In this document: in pieces, positions 1 through 11,180 of the stretch
Layout: every line of letters starts with the position of its first letter
Numbering within the stretch: position 1 is the first letter of the stretch
Origin: Pseudonocardia petroleophila
GTDB taxonomy: Bacteria; Actinomycetota; Actinomycetes; Mycobacteriales; Pseudonocardiaceae
Assembly: GCF_014235185.1 (NCBI RefSeq)
Contig: NZ_CP060131.1
Location: 3,045,501-3,109,500, forward strand
Direction of reading: 5' to 3'
DNA: 64,000 bases
The notes under the pieces: generated by a model
Databases searched by the model: none
Told to the model about the DNA's origin: nothing
What the model saw: only the letters and a program-made list of their open reading frames with translations
Translations under genes and position numbers: made by a program

Positions 1-802
1 ACTCGGGGACGAACAGCTGGTCGTACTTGCCGAACGGGTACCGCACCCCGAAGTGGCGGTGGTAGAAGTCGAAGCCCTGCTTGGTCTCGGTGAACAGCCG
101 CTCGTGGTCCATGTGCGGGGCCAGGCTCGCGCGGCAGAAGATGCCCAGCGGGATGACCCCGTCGTCGTCGCGGTGCTCGTCGCGCCACACCGCGTACGGG
201 CCGGCGATCAGCGCGACCAGGTACGTCGACATGATCTCGCTCATCGGGAACCGGTGGACGGTCGAGCCGCCCGGGCCCTCCGTGGTCTCCTCCACCGCCG
301 CGTTCACCACGACCTGCCAGTCGGCGGGCGCGGTGATCGTCAGCCGGTAGCGGGCCTTGAGGTCGGGCTGGTCGAAGCAGGCGAACATGCGCTTGGCGTC
401 GGCCGTCTCGAACTGGGAGTAGAGGTAGACGCTGCCGTCGACCGGGTCGACGAAGCGGTGCAGGCCCTCCCCGGTGTGCATGTAGCGGCCCAGCGCCTCG
501 ACCCGCAGCTCGTTCTCCGCGGCGAGGCCGGGCAGCGCGATGCCGTCCTCCTCGCGGTAGCCGGAGACGTCGAGCGGCTCCCCGTTCAGCGTGGCGGAGC
601 GCACCTCGGCCGCGACCAGGTCGATCCAGCTGTCGGCTCCCGGCTCGGCGCAGGCGAAGCGGACCGTCGTCGTGGTCGGGAACGTGTGCTCTCCCGGCTT
701 GCCGCCCCCGTCGGTGAGGTCGATGTCGACGGTGTAGTCGGCGACCTCCAGCAGCGCGGCGCGGCGCTCGGCGTCGGAGCGGGTCAGGTTCGGCGGGGCC
801 AT
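1..802 (-). CDS. pepN: Aminopeptidase N, N-terminal part (cut by left edge)
   Basis: First 267 codons of an M1-family zinc aminopeptidase, a cytosolic enzyme that trims amino-terminal residues from peptides. The protein opens [18 protein letters not shown] and continues through the beta-rich N-terminal domain of the family, including [20 protein letters not shown] and, further on, [20 protein letters not shown]. The GAMEN and HEXXH catalytic motifs would lie beyond the left edge, so activity cannot be judged. The ATG at 802 is the only good start before the divergent neighbour. The gene is divergent from a Rv2466c-like DsbA gene 104 bases away. The same pair (Rv2467/Rv2466c) is adjacent in Mycobacterium tuberculosis, which supports both calls. 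Confidence 0.92.
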   Translation of the reverse strand, partial: MAPPNLTRSDAERRAALLEVADYTVDIDLTDGGGKPGEHTFPTTTTVRFACAEPGADSWIDLVAAEVRSATLNGEPLDVSGYREEDGIALPGLAAENELRVEALGRYMHTGEGLHRFVDPVDGSVYLYSQFETADAKRMFACFDQPDLKARYRLTITAPADWQVVVNAAVEETTEGPGGSTVHRFPMSEIMSTYLVALIAGPYAVWRDEHRDDDGVIPLGIFCRASLAPHMDHERLFTETKQGFDFYHRHFGVRYPFGKYDQLFVPE

Positions 803-906
803 GCGTGGGGTCGACCTTCTCTCGGCAGCAGTGGCCGTCACCCAACCACACGGGTCGGGCACGCGCCGTGGGAATCGGTGCGGTCCCGGCGATGTTGAGC
901 ACTCAC

Positions 907-1515
907 ATGACGACTCCCAGCACGGTCGACTTCTACTTCGACCCGCTCTGCCCCTTCGCCTGGATCACCTCCCGCTGGATGCTCGAGGTCGAGAAGGTCC
1001 GCGACGTGCAGGTCAACTGGCAGGTGATGAGCCTCGCCGTCCTCAACGAGGGCCGTGACCTGCCCGAGGAGTACCAGGAGATGATGAAGAAGGCGTGGGG
1101 CCCGGTGCGCGTCGCCATCGCCGCCGCGCAGCAGAAGGGCCCCGACGTCCTGCTGCCGCTCTACACCGCCATGGGCACCCGGATCCACAACCAGGGCAAC
1201 AAGGACTTCGACGCCGTCATCGCCGAGTCGCTCGCCGAGGTCGGCCTGCCCGAGTCCCTCGCCGACGCCGCCACCAGCACCGAGTACGACGAGGAGCTCA
1301 AGGCCAGCCACCACCGCGGCATGGACCCGGTGGGCATGGACGTCGGCACGCCGACCATCCACGTCAACGGCGTGGCGTTCTTCGGCCCGGTGCTCAGCAG
1401 CATCCCGAAGGGCGAGGACGCCGGGAAGGTGTTCGACGGCGCCGTGCTGCTCGCCGCCTACCCGGACTTCTTCGAGCTCAAGCGCACCCGGACCGGGGAC
1501 CTCGACTTCTCGTGA
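907..1515 (+). CDS. DsbA-family protein like mycothiol-dependent nitroreductase Rv2466c
   Basis: 202-residue thioredoxin-fold oxidoreductase. It matches the mycobacterial Rv2466c type almost end to end: [20 protein letters not shown] at residues 9-28, then [49 protein letters not shown] (the cis-Pro region) and [12 protein letters not shown] at the end. Rv2466c uses mycothiol to reduce nitro-compounds and other substrates. Here the active-site motif is C-P-F-A instead of C-P-W-C: the first cysteine is kept and the resolving cysteine is alanine, so a monothiol (mycothiol-coupled) mechanism is likely. The start at 907 is chosen over an in-frame upstream ATG at 805 because it matches the family N-terminus. 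It lies divergent from pepN. Confidence 0.9.
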   Translation: MTTPSTVDFYFDPLCPFAWITSRWMLEVEKVRDVQVNWQVMSLAVLNEGRDLPEEYQEMMKKAWGPVRVAIAAAQQKGPDVLLPLYTAMGTRIHNQGNKDFDAVIAESLAEVGLPESLADAATSTEYDEELKASHHRGMDPVGMDVGTPTIHVNGVAFFGPVLSSIPKGEDAGKVFDGAVLLAAYPDFFELKRTRTGDLDFS

Positions 1516-1523
1516 CGCGGCCG

Positions 1524-1549
1524 CCGGCGGGGGCCGCGGCCCCCGCCGG
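1524..1549. terminator. GC hairpin between convergent genes
   Basis: Perfect 12-base inverted repeat (1524-1535 and 1538-1549) lying between the converging ends of the DsbA gene (1515) and the CBS gene (1568). There is no T run, as is usual in high-GC actinobacteria. It could serve both strands. Confidence 0.6.
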
Positions 1550-1567
1550 GATCCGGTGCCGTGTCGT

Positions 1568-2002
1568 TCAGGAACGGGCGATCGCGACGTCGCGCAGGAC
1601 GCCGGTCTCCAGTTCCATCTCCCGCACCCGGTGCTTCACCAGGTCGCCGATGCTGACCATGCCGACGAGCCTCCCGTCGTCGACGACGGGGAGGTGGCGG
1701 TAGCGCCCGGCGGTCATCTGCGACATCGCCCTGGCGACGGTCTCGCCCGAGGTGCAGGAGCGGACCTTCGTCGTCATGACCTCGCTGATCGGCCGTTCGA
1801 GCAGCGCCGCCCCGTCGCGGCCCAGCGCCCGGACGATGTCGCGCTCGGAGACGATGCCCGTGATGACGCGGTCCGCGTCGCACACGAGCACGGCCCCCAC
1901 GTCGAGGTCACCCAGCCGCGTCACGACCTCCGCCACCGTGAGCCACGGCAGCACGGAGTGCACGGTTCGGCCCTTCGTCCGGAGGATGTCCGCAATCTTC
2001 AT
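1568..2002 (-). CDS. CBS-domain pair protein
   Basis: 144-residue protein made almost entirely of two CBS motifs (about residues 8-62 and 73-128), a Bateman module that usually binds adenine nucleotides. Visible signatures are [20 protein letters not shown] followed by DIVRAL in the first repeat and [20 protein letters not shown] in the second. No enzyme or membrane domain is attached, so it is a stand-alone sensor of the kind common in actinobacteria and often linked to stress or dormancy. Start ATG at 2002 has an AAAGGGGA ribosome site upstream. It converges on the DsbA gene and is divergent from the aldehyde dehydrogenase. The target is unknown. Confidence 0.88.
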   Translation of the reverse strand: MKIADILRTKGRTVHSVLPWLTVAEVVTRLGDLDVGAVLVCDADRVITGIVSERDIVRALGRDGAALLERPISEVMTTKVRSCTSGETVARAMSQMTAGRYRHLPVVDDGRLVGMVSIGDLVKHRVREMELETGVLRDVAIARS

Positions 2003-2154
2003 CGGGGGTCCCCTTTCGTCGTCCAGGAACTCCGATGATCCTCCGGATCCCCGCGCCGCGCGGTGGTCGATCCGGCGGATCACGGCGTTCGTGCGGGAAT
2101 GTCGGGGTCGGTGCGCCGAGCGGTCAGCGGCCGTGCGCGTGTGAGGATGGCGGC

Positions 2155-5913
<3,759 letters not shown>

Positions 5914-5914
5914 C

Positions 5915-5940
5915 GACGGGGCCCCGCGCGGGGCCCCGTC
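5915..5940 (+). terminator. GC hairpin after the Rpf-fusion gene
   Basis: Perfect 11-base inverted repeat (5915-5925 and 5930-5940), loop GCGC, immediately after the stop codon at 5913. Confidence 0.7.
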
Positions 5941-6059
5941 GCCCGGCTTTGCGCCGGTCGCACGTGCTGCGGGGCCGCGCGGTGGGCGCGGAACGGCGGG
6001 GTCGGGTGACCGCGGTCGCGTCGGGGGTACGCGCGGTCGGCCCGCCCGGGCCAGCTCGC

Positions 6060-6065
6060 TACCCT
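6060..6065 (+). promoter_or_regulatory. Leaderless-type -10 box of the kinase gene
   Basis: TACCCT lies 5 bases before a GTG (6071) and 8 bases before the ATG (6074). The spacing suggests a leaderless transcript starting at one of these two in-frame codons. Confidence 0.45.
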
Positions 6066-6073
6066 AGCGGGTG

Positions 6074-7582
6074 ATGACTGCGCCCGAGGACCCGCCGACC
6101 CGTATCGGTAACCGCTACCGGCTCGAGGAGCGCATCGGGGCCGGGGCCATGGGCGCGGTCTGGCTGGGCACCGACGAGCTGCTCAACCGTCCCGTCGCGC
6201 TCAAGGAGCTGCTGGCCGCCGCCTCCCGCGGCAACGGCGCGGAGGGGGCCGCGGAGGCCCGCCAGCGCCTGATGCGCGAGGGCCGCATCGGGGCGCGGTT
6301 GCAGCACCCGCACGTCATCAGCATGTTCGACGTCGTCATCCACGACGAGCGGCCCTGGCTGGTCATGGAGTACCTGCCGTCGCAGTCGCTGGCCGGGGTG
6401 CTCTCCACGAAGGGCCCGATGGAGCCCCGGGAGGCCGCCGACATGGGCCGGCAGGTGGCCGACGGGCTCGCCGCCGCGCACGTCGCCGGGGTCGTGCACC
6501 GCGACGTCAAGCCCGGCAACGTCCTGATCGGCGAGGACGGGCGGGTCAAGCTCACCGACTTCGGCGTCTCCCGCGCAGTCGACGACGTGCAGCTCACCCG
6601 CACCGGCCTCATCGCGGGCACGCCGGCGTTCCTCGCCCCCGAGATCGCGCGCGGCCACGAGCCCGCGGCGCCGTCGGACGTGTTCGCACTCGGCGCCACG
6701 CTCTACGCGGCCGTCGAGGGCATCCCGCCGTTCGGCCTCGACGAGAACGCCTACGCGCTGCTGCACAAGGTGGCCACCGGCGAGGTCGACCCGCCGCAGC
6801 AGGCCGGGCCGCTGGCCCCGGTGCTGATGCGCCTGCTCGCGAAGGAGCCCGAGGACCGTCCCACCGCCGCACAGGCCCGCGACCTGCTCGCGCTCGTCGC
6901 CGCGGGCAAGGACGAGCCGGTCACGGCGGCCACCGCGGTCGCCCCGCGCCCGACGGTCCGCGCCGCCTCCGCGGCCCCCCGCGGGCCGGAGGCCGGTCCG
7001 GCCACGGTGGTCGGCGCCGCCGCGGCCGGGGCGTCGGCGCCGCGCCCGCGCCGCCGCGGCCGGCGCGTCGTCGTCGCCGTGCTGGTCGCGCTGCTCGTGG
7101 CCGGTGGCGTGATCACCGCCGTCGTGCTCGCCAACGCCGCGAACAGCGGTGACCCGGTGGCCGCCCCGGTCCCGCCGACCTCGGAGCCCGCCCCGACCAC
7201 CGCGGCCCCGACCCCCACGACGGCGGCGCCCACCACCGCTCCCACGACCACGCCCGCCCCCACCACGGAACCGGCGGCGCCCGCCGTCGACGCGGTGAGC
7301 TTCGTGCAGGGCTACTACTCCCTCCTCCCCGGTGACACCGACTCCGCGTGGGCGCTGCTCGGACCGGCGGCGCAGGCGGCGTCCGGGGGCCGGTCGGGGT
7401 TCGACGGCTTCTACGCGGAGATGGACTCGGTGAGCCTGCAGAACGCCCGGTCCGCCGGGGACGGGATCGTCGAGGGCACCGTGGTCTTCGACCGCCGCGA
7501 CGGCCCCACGACCAACGAGTCCTACCGGTTCGTCGTCTCCTCCGACAACGGGTCGACGGTTATCGAGTCGTTCAGCCGGTAG
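6074..7582 (+). CDS. Membrane serine/threonine protein kinase (PknB type)
   Basis: 502-residue receptor-like kinase. The cytoplasmic N-terminal domain (about 12-275) has the glycine loop IGAGAMGAVWLG, ATP-binding lysine in VALKELL, catalytic loop VVHRDVKPGNVLI with Asp near 142, LTDFGVSRA, and GTPAFLAPE, so it should be active. A Pro/Ala juxtamembrane stretch ends in a basic RRRGRR motif, followed by one transmembrane helix ([20 protein letters not shown], about 334-355). Outside are a Pro/Thr linker and a roughly 95-residue domain (SFVQGYYSLLPGDTDSAWAL onward) that looks like the small NTF2-like or lumazine-type sensor of actinobacterial kinases. There are no PASTA repeats, so it is not PknB itself. 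The start could be the GTG at 6071. It converges on the S9 peptidase, with the two stop codons 4 bases apart. Confidence 0.92.
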   Translation: MTAPEDPPTRIGNRYRLEERIGAGAMGAVWLGTDELLNRPVALKELLAAASRGNGAEGAAEARQRLMREGRIGARLQHPHVISMFDVVIHDERPWLVMEYLPSQSLAGVLSTKGPMEPREAADMGRQVADGLAAAHVAGVVHRDVKPGNVLIGEDGRVKLTDFGVSRAVDDVQLTRTGLIAGTPAFLAPEIARGHEPAAPSDVFALGATLYAAVEGIPPFGLDENAYALLHKVATGEVDPPQQAGPLAPVLMRLLAKEPEDRPTAAQARDLLALVAAGKDEPVTAATAVAPRPTVRAASAAPRGPEAGPATVVGAAAAGASAPRPRRRGRRVVVAVLVALLVAGGVITAVVLANAANSGDPVAAPVPPTSEPAPTTAAPTPTTAAPTTAPTTTPAPTTEPAAPAVDAVSFVQGYYSLLPGDTDSAWALLGPAAQAASGGRSGFDGFYAEMDSVSLQNARSAGDGIVEGTVVFDRRDGPTTNESYRFVVSSDNGSTVIESFSR

Positions 7583-7586
7583 GCCG

Positions 7587-9374
7587 TCAGCCGGCCCGGG
7601 TCTCGGTGGCGGCGTCGAGCAGCGGCCCCGACACCCACCGCACGACCTCGTCGACGAACCGCTCCCGGTTCTCGACGCCCCGCACCTCGTGCCCCTCGCC
7701 GTCGAACAGCAGGAACCCGGGGGCCCGGCCGCGTTCCCGCAGCGCCTCGACGATCTGGGTCGCCTCCCCGAGCGGGACGTTCGTGTCGTGCTCGCCGTGC
7801 ACCACCAGCACCGGCGCGGTGATCGCGTCGGCCCGGTGCAGCGGGGACAGCTCGCGCAGCAGGGCCGCGTCGGCCGCCGGGTCGCCGTACTCGGTGGTGG
7901 CCGCGGTCGCGATCCACGGCTCGGTGTCGCGGTAGAAGGTGTGCAGGTCGGACATGCCGCACACGTCGACGCCGACGGCGAACAGCTCCGGGTACCAGGC
8001 CAGCGCGACGAGCGTGAGGTAGCCGCCGTAGGACCGGCCCGCGACGCCGATCCGGTCGGGGTCGGCGTGCCCGGAGTCGACGAGGAACCGGACGGCCGCG
8101 CGGACGTCGGTGATCGCGGCGTGCCGCCGGGGCCCGTCGTCGGCCGCGACGAACGCCCGCCCGTACCCGGTGGACCCGCGCACGTTCGGCGCGAACACCG
8201 CGATCCCGGCCGCGAGCAGGGCCTGGAACAGCGGCGCGAACACCGGCCGCTCCTGCCACTCCGGCCCGCCGTGCAGCCAGAGCAGCACCGGTACCGGGCC
8301 GGGCGTGGTCCGCGGGCGGAACAGCCAGCCCGTCAGCGCCAGCCCGTCCTCGGCGGTGAAGTGCTCCAGGTCGGGCTCGACCAGCCCGTCGGGGGCCTCG
8401 TCGGCCAGCAGCGGCGCCGCGGCGCCGCCGGGCCACAGCGGGACGTGCGAGACCCGCGGCGGCACCGCCGGCCCCTCGCTCCCGACGAGCAGCGCGCGGC
8501 CGTCGCGGGTGAACGCGACGGACGTGACGACGTCACCGGGCGGGGGAGTCAGGGTCTCGGCGCGCCCGGAGCGCAGGTCGAGCAGCTCCAGCTCGCTGCG
8601 CCCGTCGACGTTCCAGACGAGCGTGACGCGGGCGGCCTCGGGGTCCAGCGCGACGCCGTCGAGGTCGGCGTCGTCGCGGGCGGCGACCAGCCGGGGGGCC
8701 GAGCGGCCGCGCAGGTCCAGCGCCATCAGCACGGGGCGGTCGTGCCCGGCGTCGGTGTGGACGTAGAGGCGGGTGCGGTCGAACCGCGCGTCGGCGACGA
8801 CCGCGCCCCCGCCGGGCAGCAGCGGCGTGTGCAGGCCCGAGCGCAGGTCGACGAGCTCCAGCTCGCGGGCGCCGCGGCGGCCGAGCCGGACCACCGCGCG
8901 CCGCCCGTCGCCGCTGACCGCGCAGACCCGGGCCGCCGGGCCGGAGGCGAGCACGGTGGACGTGCCGTCGCGGACGTCGACCAGGCACGCCTGCCCGTCG
9001 CCGTCGTCGCCGAAGATCGTGACGCCGAGCCGCCAGCCGCCGGGGGACCAGGCGCCCAGCGCGACCGCACGGGCGGCGGGGGCGATGTCGACGGGCCCGT
9101 CGGGGCCGATCAGCCGCACCCGCGTGCGCTCCCCGCCGCCGGGGGCGAGCTGCGCGGCGAGCCACCGCCCGTCGGGCGACCAGCTCAGCGCCTGGACGTC
9201 CTCGTCGAACGCGGGCACCGGCCGCGGCGGGCCGACGGTGGTCCCGTCGAAGGCGGCCGTCCAGGCGCGCGGGCGGCCCGAGGCGTCGGAGACCCAGGCC
9301 AGTGACGTGCCGTCCGGGGCCGGGACGGCGTCGAGGTAGCTGTACGGGATCAGATCCCCCTCTCCTGCAACCAC
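7587..9374 (-). CDS. S9 family (prolyl oligopeptidase-like) serine peptidase
   Basis: About 595 residues: an N-terminal beta-propeller with repeated GxSPDGRWLA-like blades (LSWSPDGRWLAAQL, FTRDGRALLVGSE) and a C-terminal alpha/beta hydrolase domain. The nucleophile serine is in GVAGRSYGGYLTL, the aspartate in VVHGEHDTNVPLG and the histidine in DGEGHEVRG, so the triad is complete. Members cleave short peptides or acyl-peptides in the cytosol. The GTG at 9374 overlaps the upstream amidotransferase stop (9350) by 25 bases, so the two are translationally coupled. In the canonical NAGGN osmolyte trio the third gene is an M42 peptidase. An S9 enzyme in this slot suggests the same role, hydrolysis of the product or of an intermediate, taken by another family (inference). 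Confidence 0.88.
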   Translation of the reverse strand: MVAGEGDLIPYSYLDAVPAPDGTSLAWVSDASGRPRAWTAAFDGTTVGPPRPVPAFDEDVQALSWSPDGRWLAAQLAPGGGERTRVRLIGPDGPVDIAPAARAVALGAWSPGGWRLGVTIFGDDGDGQACLVDVRDGTSTVLASGPAARVCAVSGDGRRAVVRLGRRGARELELVDLRSGLHTPLLPGGGAVVADARFDRTRLYVHTDAGHDRPVLMALDLRGRSAPRLVAARDDADLDGVALDPEAARVTLVWNVDGRSELELLDLRSGRAETLTPPPGDVVTSVAFTRDGRALLVGSEGPAVPPRVSHVPLWPGGAAAPLLADEAPDGLVEPDLEHFTAEDGLALTGWLFRPRTTPGPVPVLLWLHGGPEWQERPVFAPLFQALLAAGIAVFAPNVRGSTGYGRAFVAADDGPRRHAAITDVRAAVRFLVDSGHADPDRIGVAGRSYGGYLTLVALAWYPELFAVGVDVCGMSDLHTFYRDTEPWIATAATTEYGDPAADAALLRELSPLHRADAITAPVLVVHGEHDTNVPLGEATQIVEALRERGRAPGFLLFDGEGHEVRGVENRERFVDEVVRWVSGPLLDAATETRAG

Positions 9375-11128
9375 ATCTCCAGCAGCGCTACCTGCCACAA
9401 CGCGTTGGAGCCCAGGTTGGTGCGGGTGGTGTTCGGGTCGGCGAGCATGGCGGCGACCCAGTCGGGGCGCACGAGGCCGCGGCGGACGGCCACCGGGTCG
9501 GTGACGGCGTCGCGGACGCGGTCGAGGAACGGCCCCGCGAGGTGCCGGATCGCCGGTACGGGGAAGTATCCCTTGGGCCGGTCGATGACGCCGTCGGGCA
9601 CGACCCCGCGGGCCGCGGCCTTCAGCACGCCCTTGCCTCCGGAGGCCAGCTTGTGCTCGGGCGGGCAGGCCGCGGCGAGCTCGACGAACTCGTGGTCGAG
9701 GAACGGGACGCGCGCCTCCAGGCCCCAGGCCATCGTCATGTTGTCGACGCGCTTCACCGGGTCGTCCACCAGCATGATGGTGGAGTCGATGCGCAGGGCG
9801 GCGTCGAGCGTGTCGTCGGCGCCGGGTTCGGCGAAGTGGGCGGCGACGAACGCGCGGCTCGGGTCGTGGTCGAGCAGCCAGTCGCGCTGCAGCACCGAGG
9901 ACATGTCGCCGTGCGGGCGGTCGGCGAACCCGGCCAGGTAGGCGTCGACGGCGCGGTCGCGCGGTACCCCGGCCAGCGGCGGGTACCAGCTGTAGCCGGC
10001 CAGCACCTCGTCGGCGCCCTGCCCGGACTGCACCACGGTGACGTCGCGCGCCACCTCCTCGGACAGCAGGTGGAACGCCACGCAGTCGTGGCTGACCATC
10101 GGCTCGGCCATCGCCGCGATCGCCGCGTCGACGGCGGGCAGCATCCGCGCGGGGTCGACGAGGATCTGCCGGTGGTCGGTGGCGAAGTGCTCCGCGACGA
10201 GGTCGGAGTAGACGAACTCGTCGCCCGACTCCCCGCCCGCGGCGTGGAACCCGACGCTGAACGTCTTGAGCCCGGTCTGCCCCTCCCCGGCCAGCAGGGC
10301 CACGACCAGCGACGAGTCCAGCCCGCCGGAGAGCAGGACACCGACCGGCACGTCGGCCACCATCCGGCGGCGCACCGCGACCCGCAGGGACTCGAGCACG
10401 GCGTCGGCCCAGTCGCGGGCGTCCATCCCGGCGTGCTCGGCGCGGCGGGTGTGGACCGGCCGCCAGTACACGTGCTCGGTCGAGGACCCGTCGGGCTTCA
10501 CCGTCCGCACGGTGGCGGGCGGCAGCTTGCGCACCCCGGCGAGGATCGTGCGCGGGGCGGGCACGATCGCGTGGAAGCTCATGTAGTGGTGCAGCGCGAC
10601 CGGGTCGATCGACGTGTCGACCCCGCCGCCCGCGAGCAGCGCCGGGAGCGTCGAGGCGAACCGCAGCCGGCCCGGCGCCTCCGCCAGGTAGAGCGGCTTG
10701 ATGCCCAGGCGGTCGCGGCCCAGGGTCAGCACGCCGGTGTCGCGCTCGGCGACGGCGAACGCGAACATCCCCAGGAAGCGCTCGACGCACCCCGCTCCCC
10801 ACCGGTGGAACGCCTTGAGCAGCACCTCGGTGTCGGAGTCGGAGAAGAAGCGGTAGCCGTGGCCCTCCAGCTCCGTGCGCAGCTCGCGGTAGTTGTAGAT
10901 GCAGCCGTTGAACACCGCGGTCAGCCCGAGCCCGGGGTCGACCATCGGCTGCGCGCCGCGCTCGGACAGGTCGATGATCTTCAGTCGCCGGTGGCCCAGC
11001 GCGATCGCCCCGGCGGCGTGCACCCCGGACCCGTCGGGCCCGCGCGGGGCGAGCGCCGCGGTGATCCGGGCGACCGCCTCCACGTCCGCGGGCCCCGTCC
11101 AGCTGATCTCCCCCGCGATGCCGCACAT
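9350..11128 (-). CDS. Asparagine synthase-like amidotransferase (NAGGN type)
   Basis: 592-residue glutamine-dependent amidotransferase. Cys2 after MCGIAGEISW is the N-terminal nucleophile of the glutaminase domain (with RGPDGSGVH and NGCIYNYRELR). The synthetase domain has the ATP pyrophosphatase P-loop VLLSGGLDSSLVVALL and GQGADEVLAGYSWY. Stretches such as DPVALHHYMSFHAIVPAPRT and AEPMVSHDCVAFHLLSEEVA are those of the family that makes N-acetylglutaminylglutamine amide, an osmoprotectant, rather than of asparagine synthetase proper. It sits 52 bases downstream of the ligase gene and overlaps the peptidase, forming a three-gene operon. The 19-bp repeat shared with the ligase promoter lies 16 bases before its start. 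Product identity is inferred because the partner ligase is not the usual GNAT/ATP-grasp protein. Confidence 0.88.
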   Translation of the reverse strand: MCGIAGEISWTGPADVEAVARITAALAPRGPDGSGVHAAGAIALGHRRLKIIDLSERGAQPMVDPGLGLTAVFNGCIYNYRELRTELEGHGYRFFSDSDTEVLLKAFHRWGAGCVERFLGMFAFAVAERDTGVLTLGRDRLGIKPLYLAEAPGRLRFASTLPALLAGGGVDTSIDPVALHHYMSFHAIVPAPRTILAGVRKLPPATVRTVKPDGSSTEHVYWRPVHTRRAEHAGMDARDWADAVLESLRVAVRRRMVADVPVGVLLSGGLDSSLVVALLAGEGQTGLKTFSVGFHAAGGESGDEFVYSDLVAEHFATDHRQILVDPARMLPAVDAAIAAMAEPMVSHDCVAFHLLSEEVARDVTVVQSGQGADEVLAGYSWYPPLAGVPRDRAVDAYLAGFADRPHGDMSSVLQRDWLLDHDPSRAFVAAHFAEPGADDTLDAALRIDSTIMLVDDPVKRVDNMTMAWGLEARVPFLDHEFVELAAACPPEHKLASGGKGVLKAAARGVVPDGVIDRPKGYFPVPAIRHLAGPFLDRVRDAVTDPVAVRRGLVRPDWVAAMLADPNTTRTNLGSNALWQVALLEMWLQERGI

Positions 11129-11144
11129 GCCCCACAGCGTCTCC

Positions 11145-11163
11145 GCCGGTTGTTACGGCCGTG
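11145..11163 (-). promoter_or_regulatory. 19-bp repeat upstream of the amidotransferase
   Basis: On the minus strand CACGGCCGTAACAACCGGC, identical to 13750-13768 and placed at exactly the same distance (16 bases) from the start codon. Likely a shared regulator site. There is no TANNNT box at the position used in the other copy. Confidence 0.6.
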
Positions 11164-11180
11164 TGACGCGGGGTGGTCGC

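Noticed and set aside
9350..11128. Plain asparagine synthetase AsnB
   Set aside because: Segment matches and the operon with a peptide ligase and peptidase fit the NAGGN amidotransferase group better.
7587..11135. An apparent 1182-residue minus-strand protein
   Set aside because: Only its last 595 residues are protein-like (the S9 peptidase). The rest is the amidotransferase gene read in the wrong frame, kept open by high GC.
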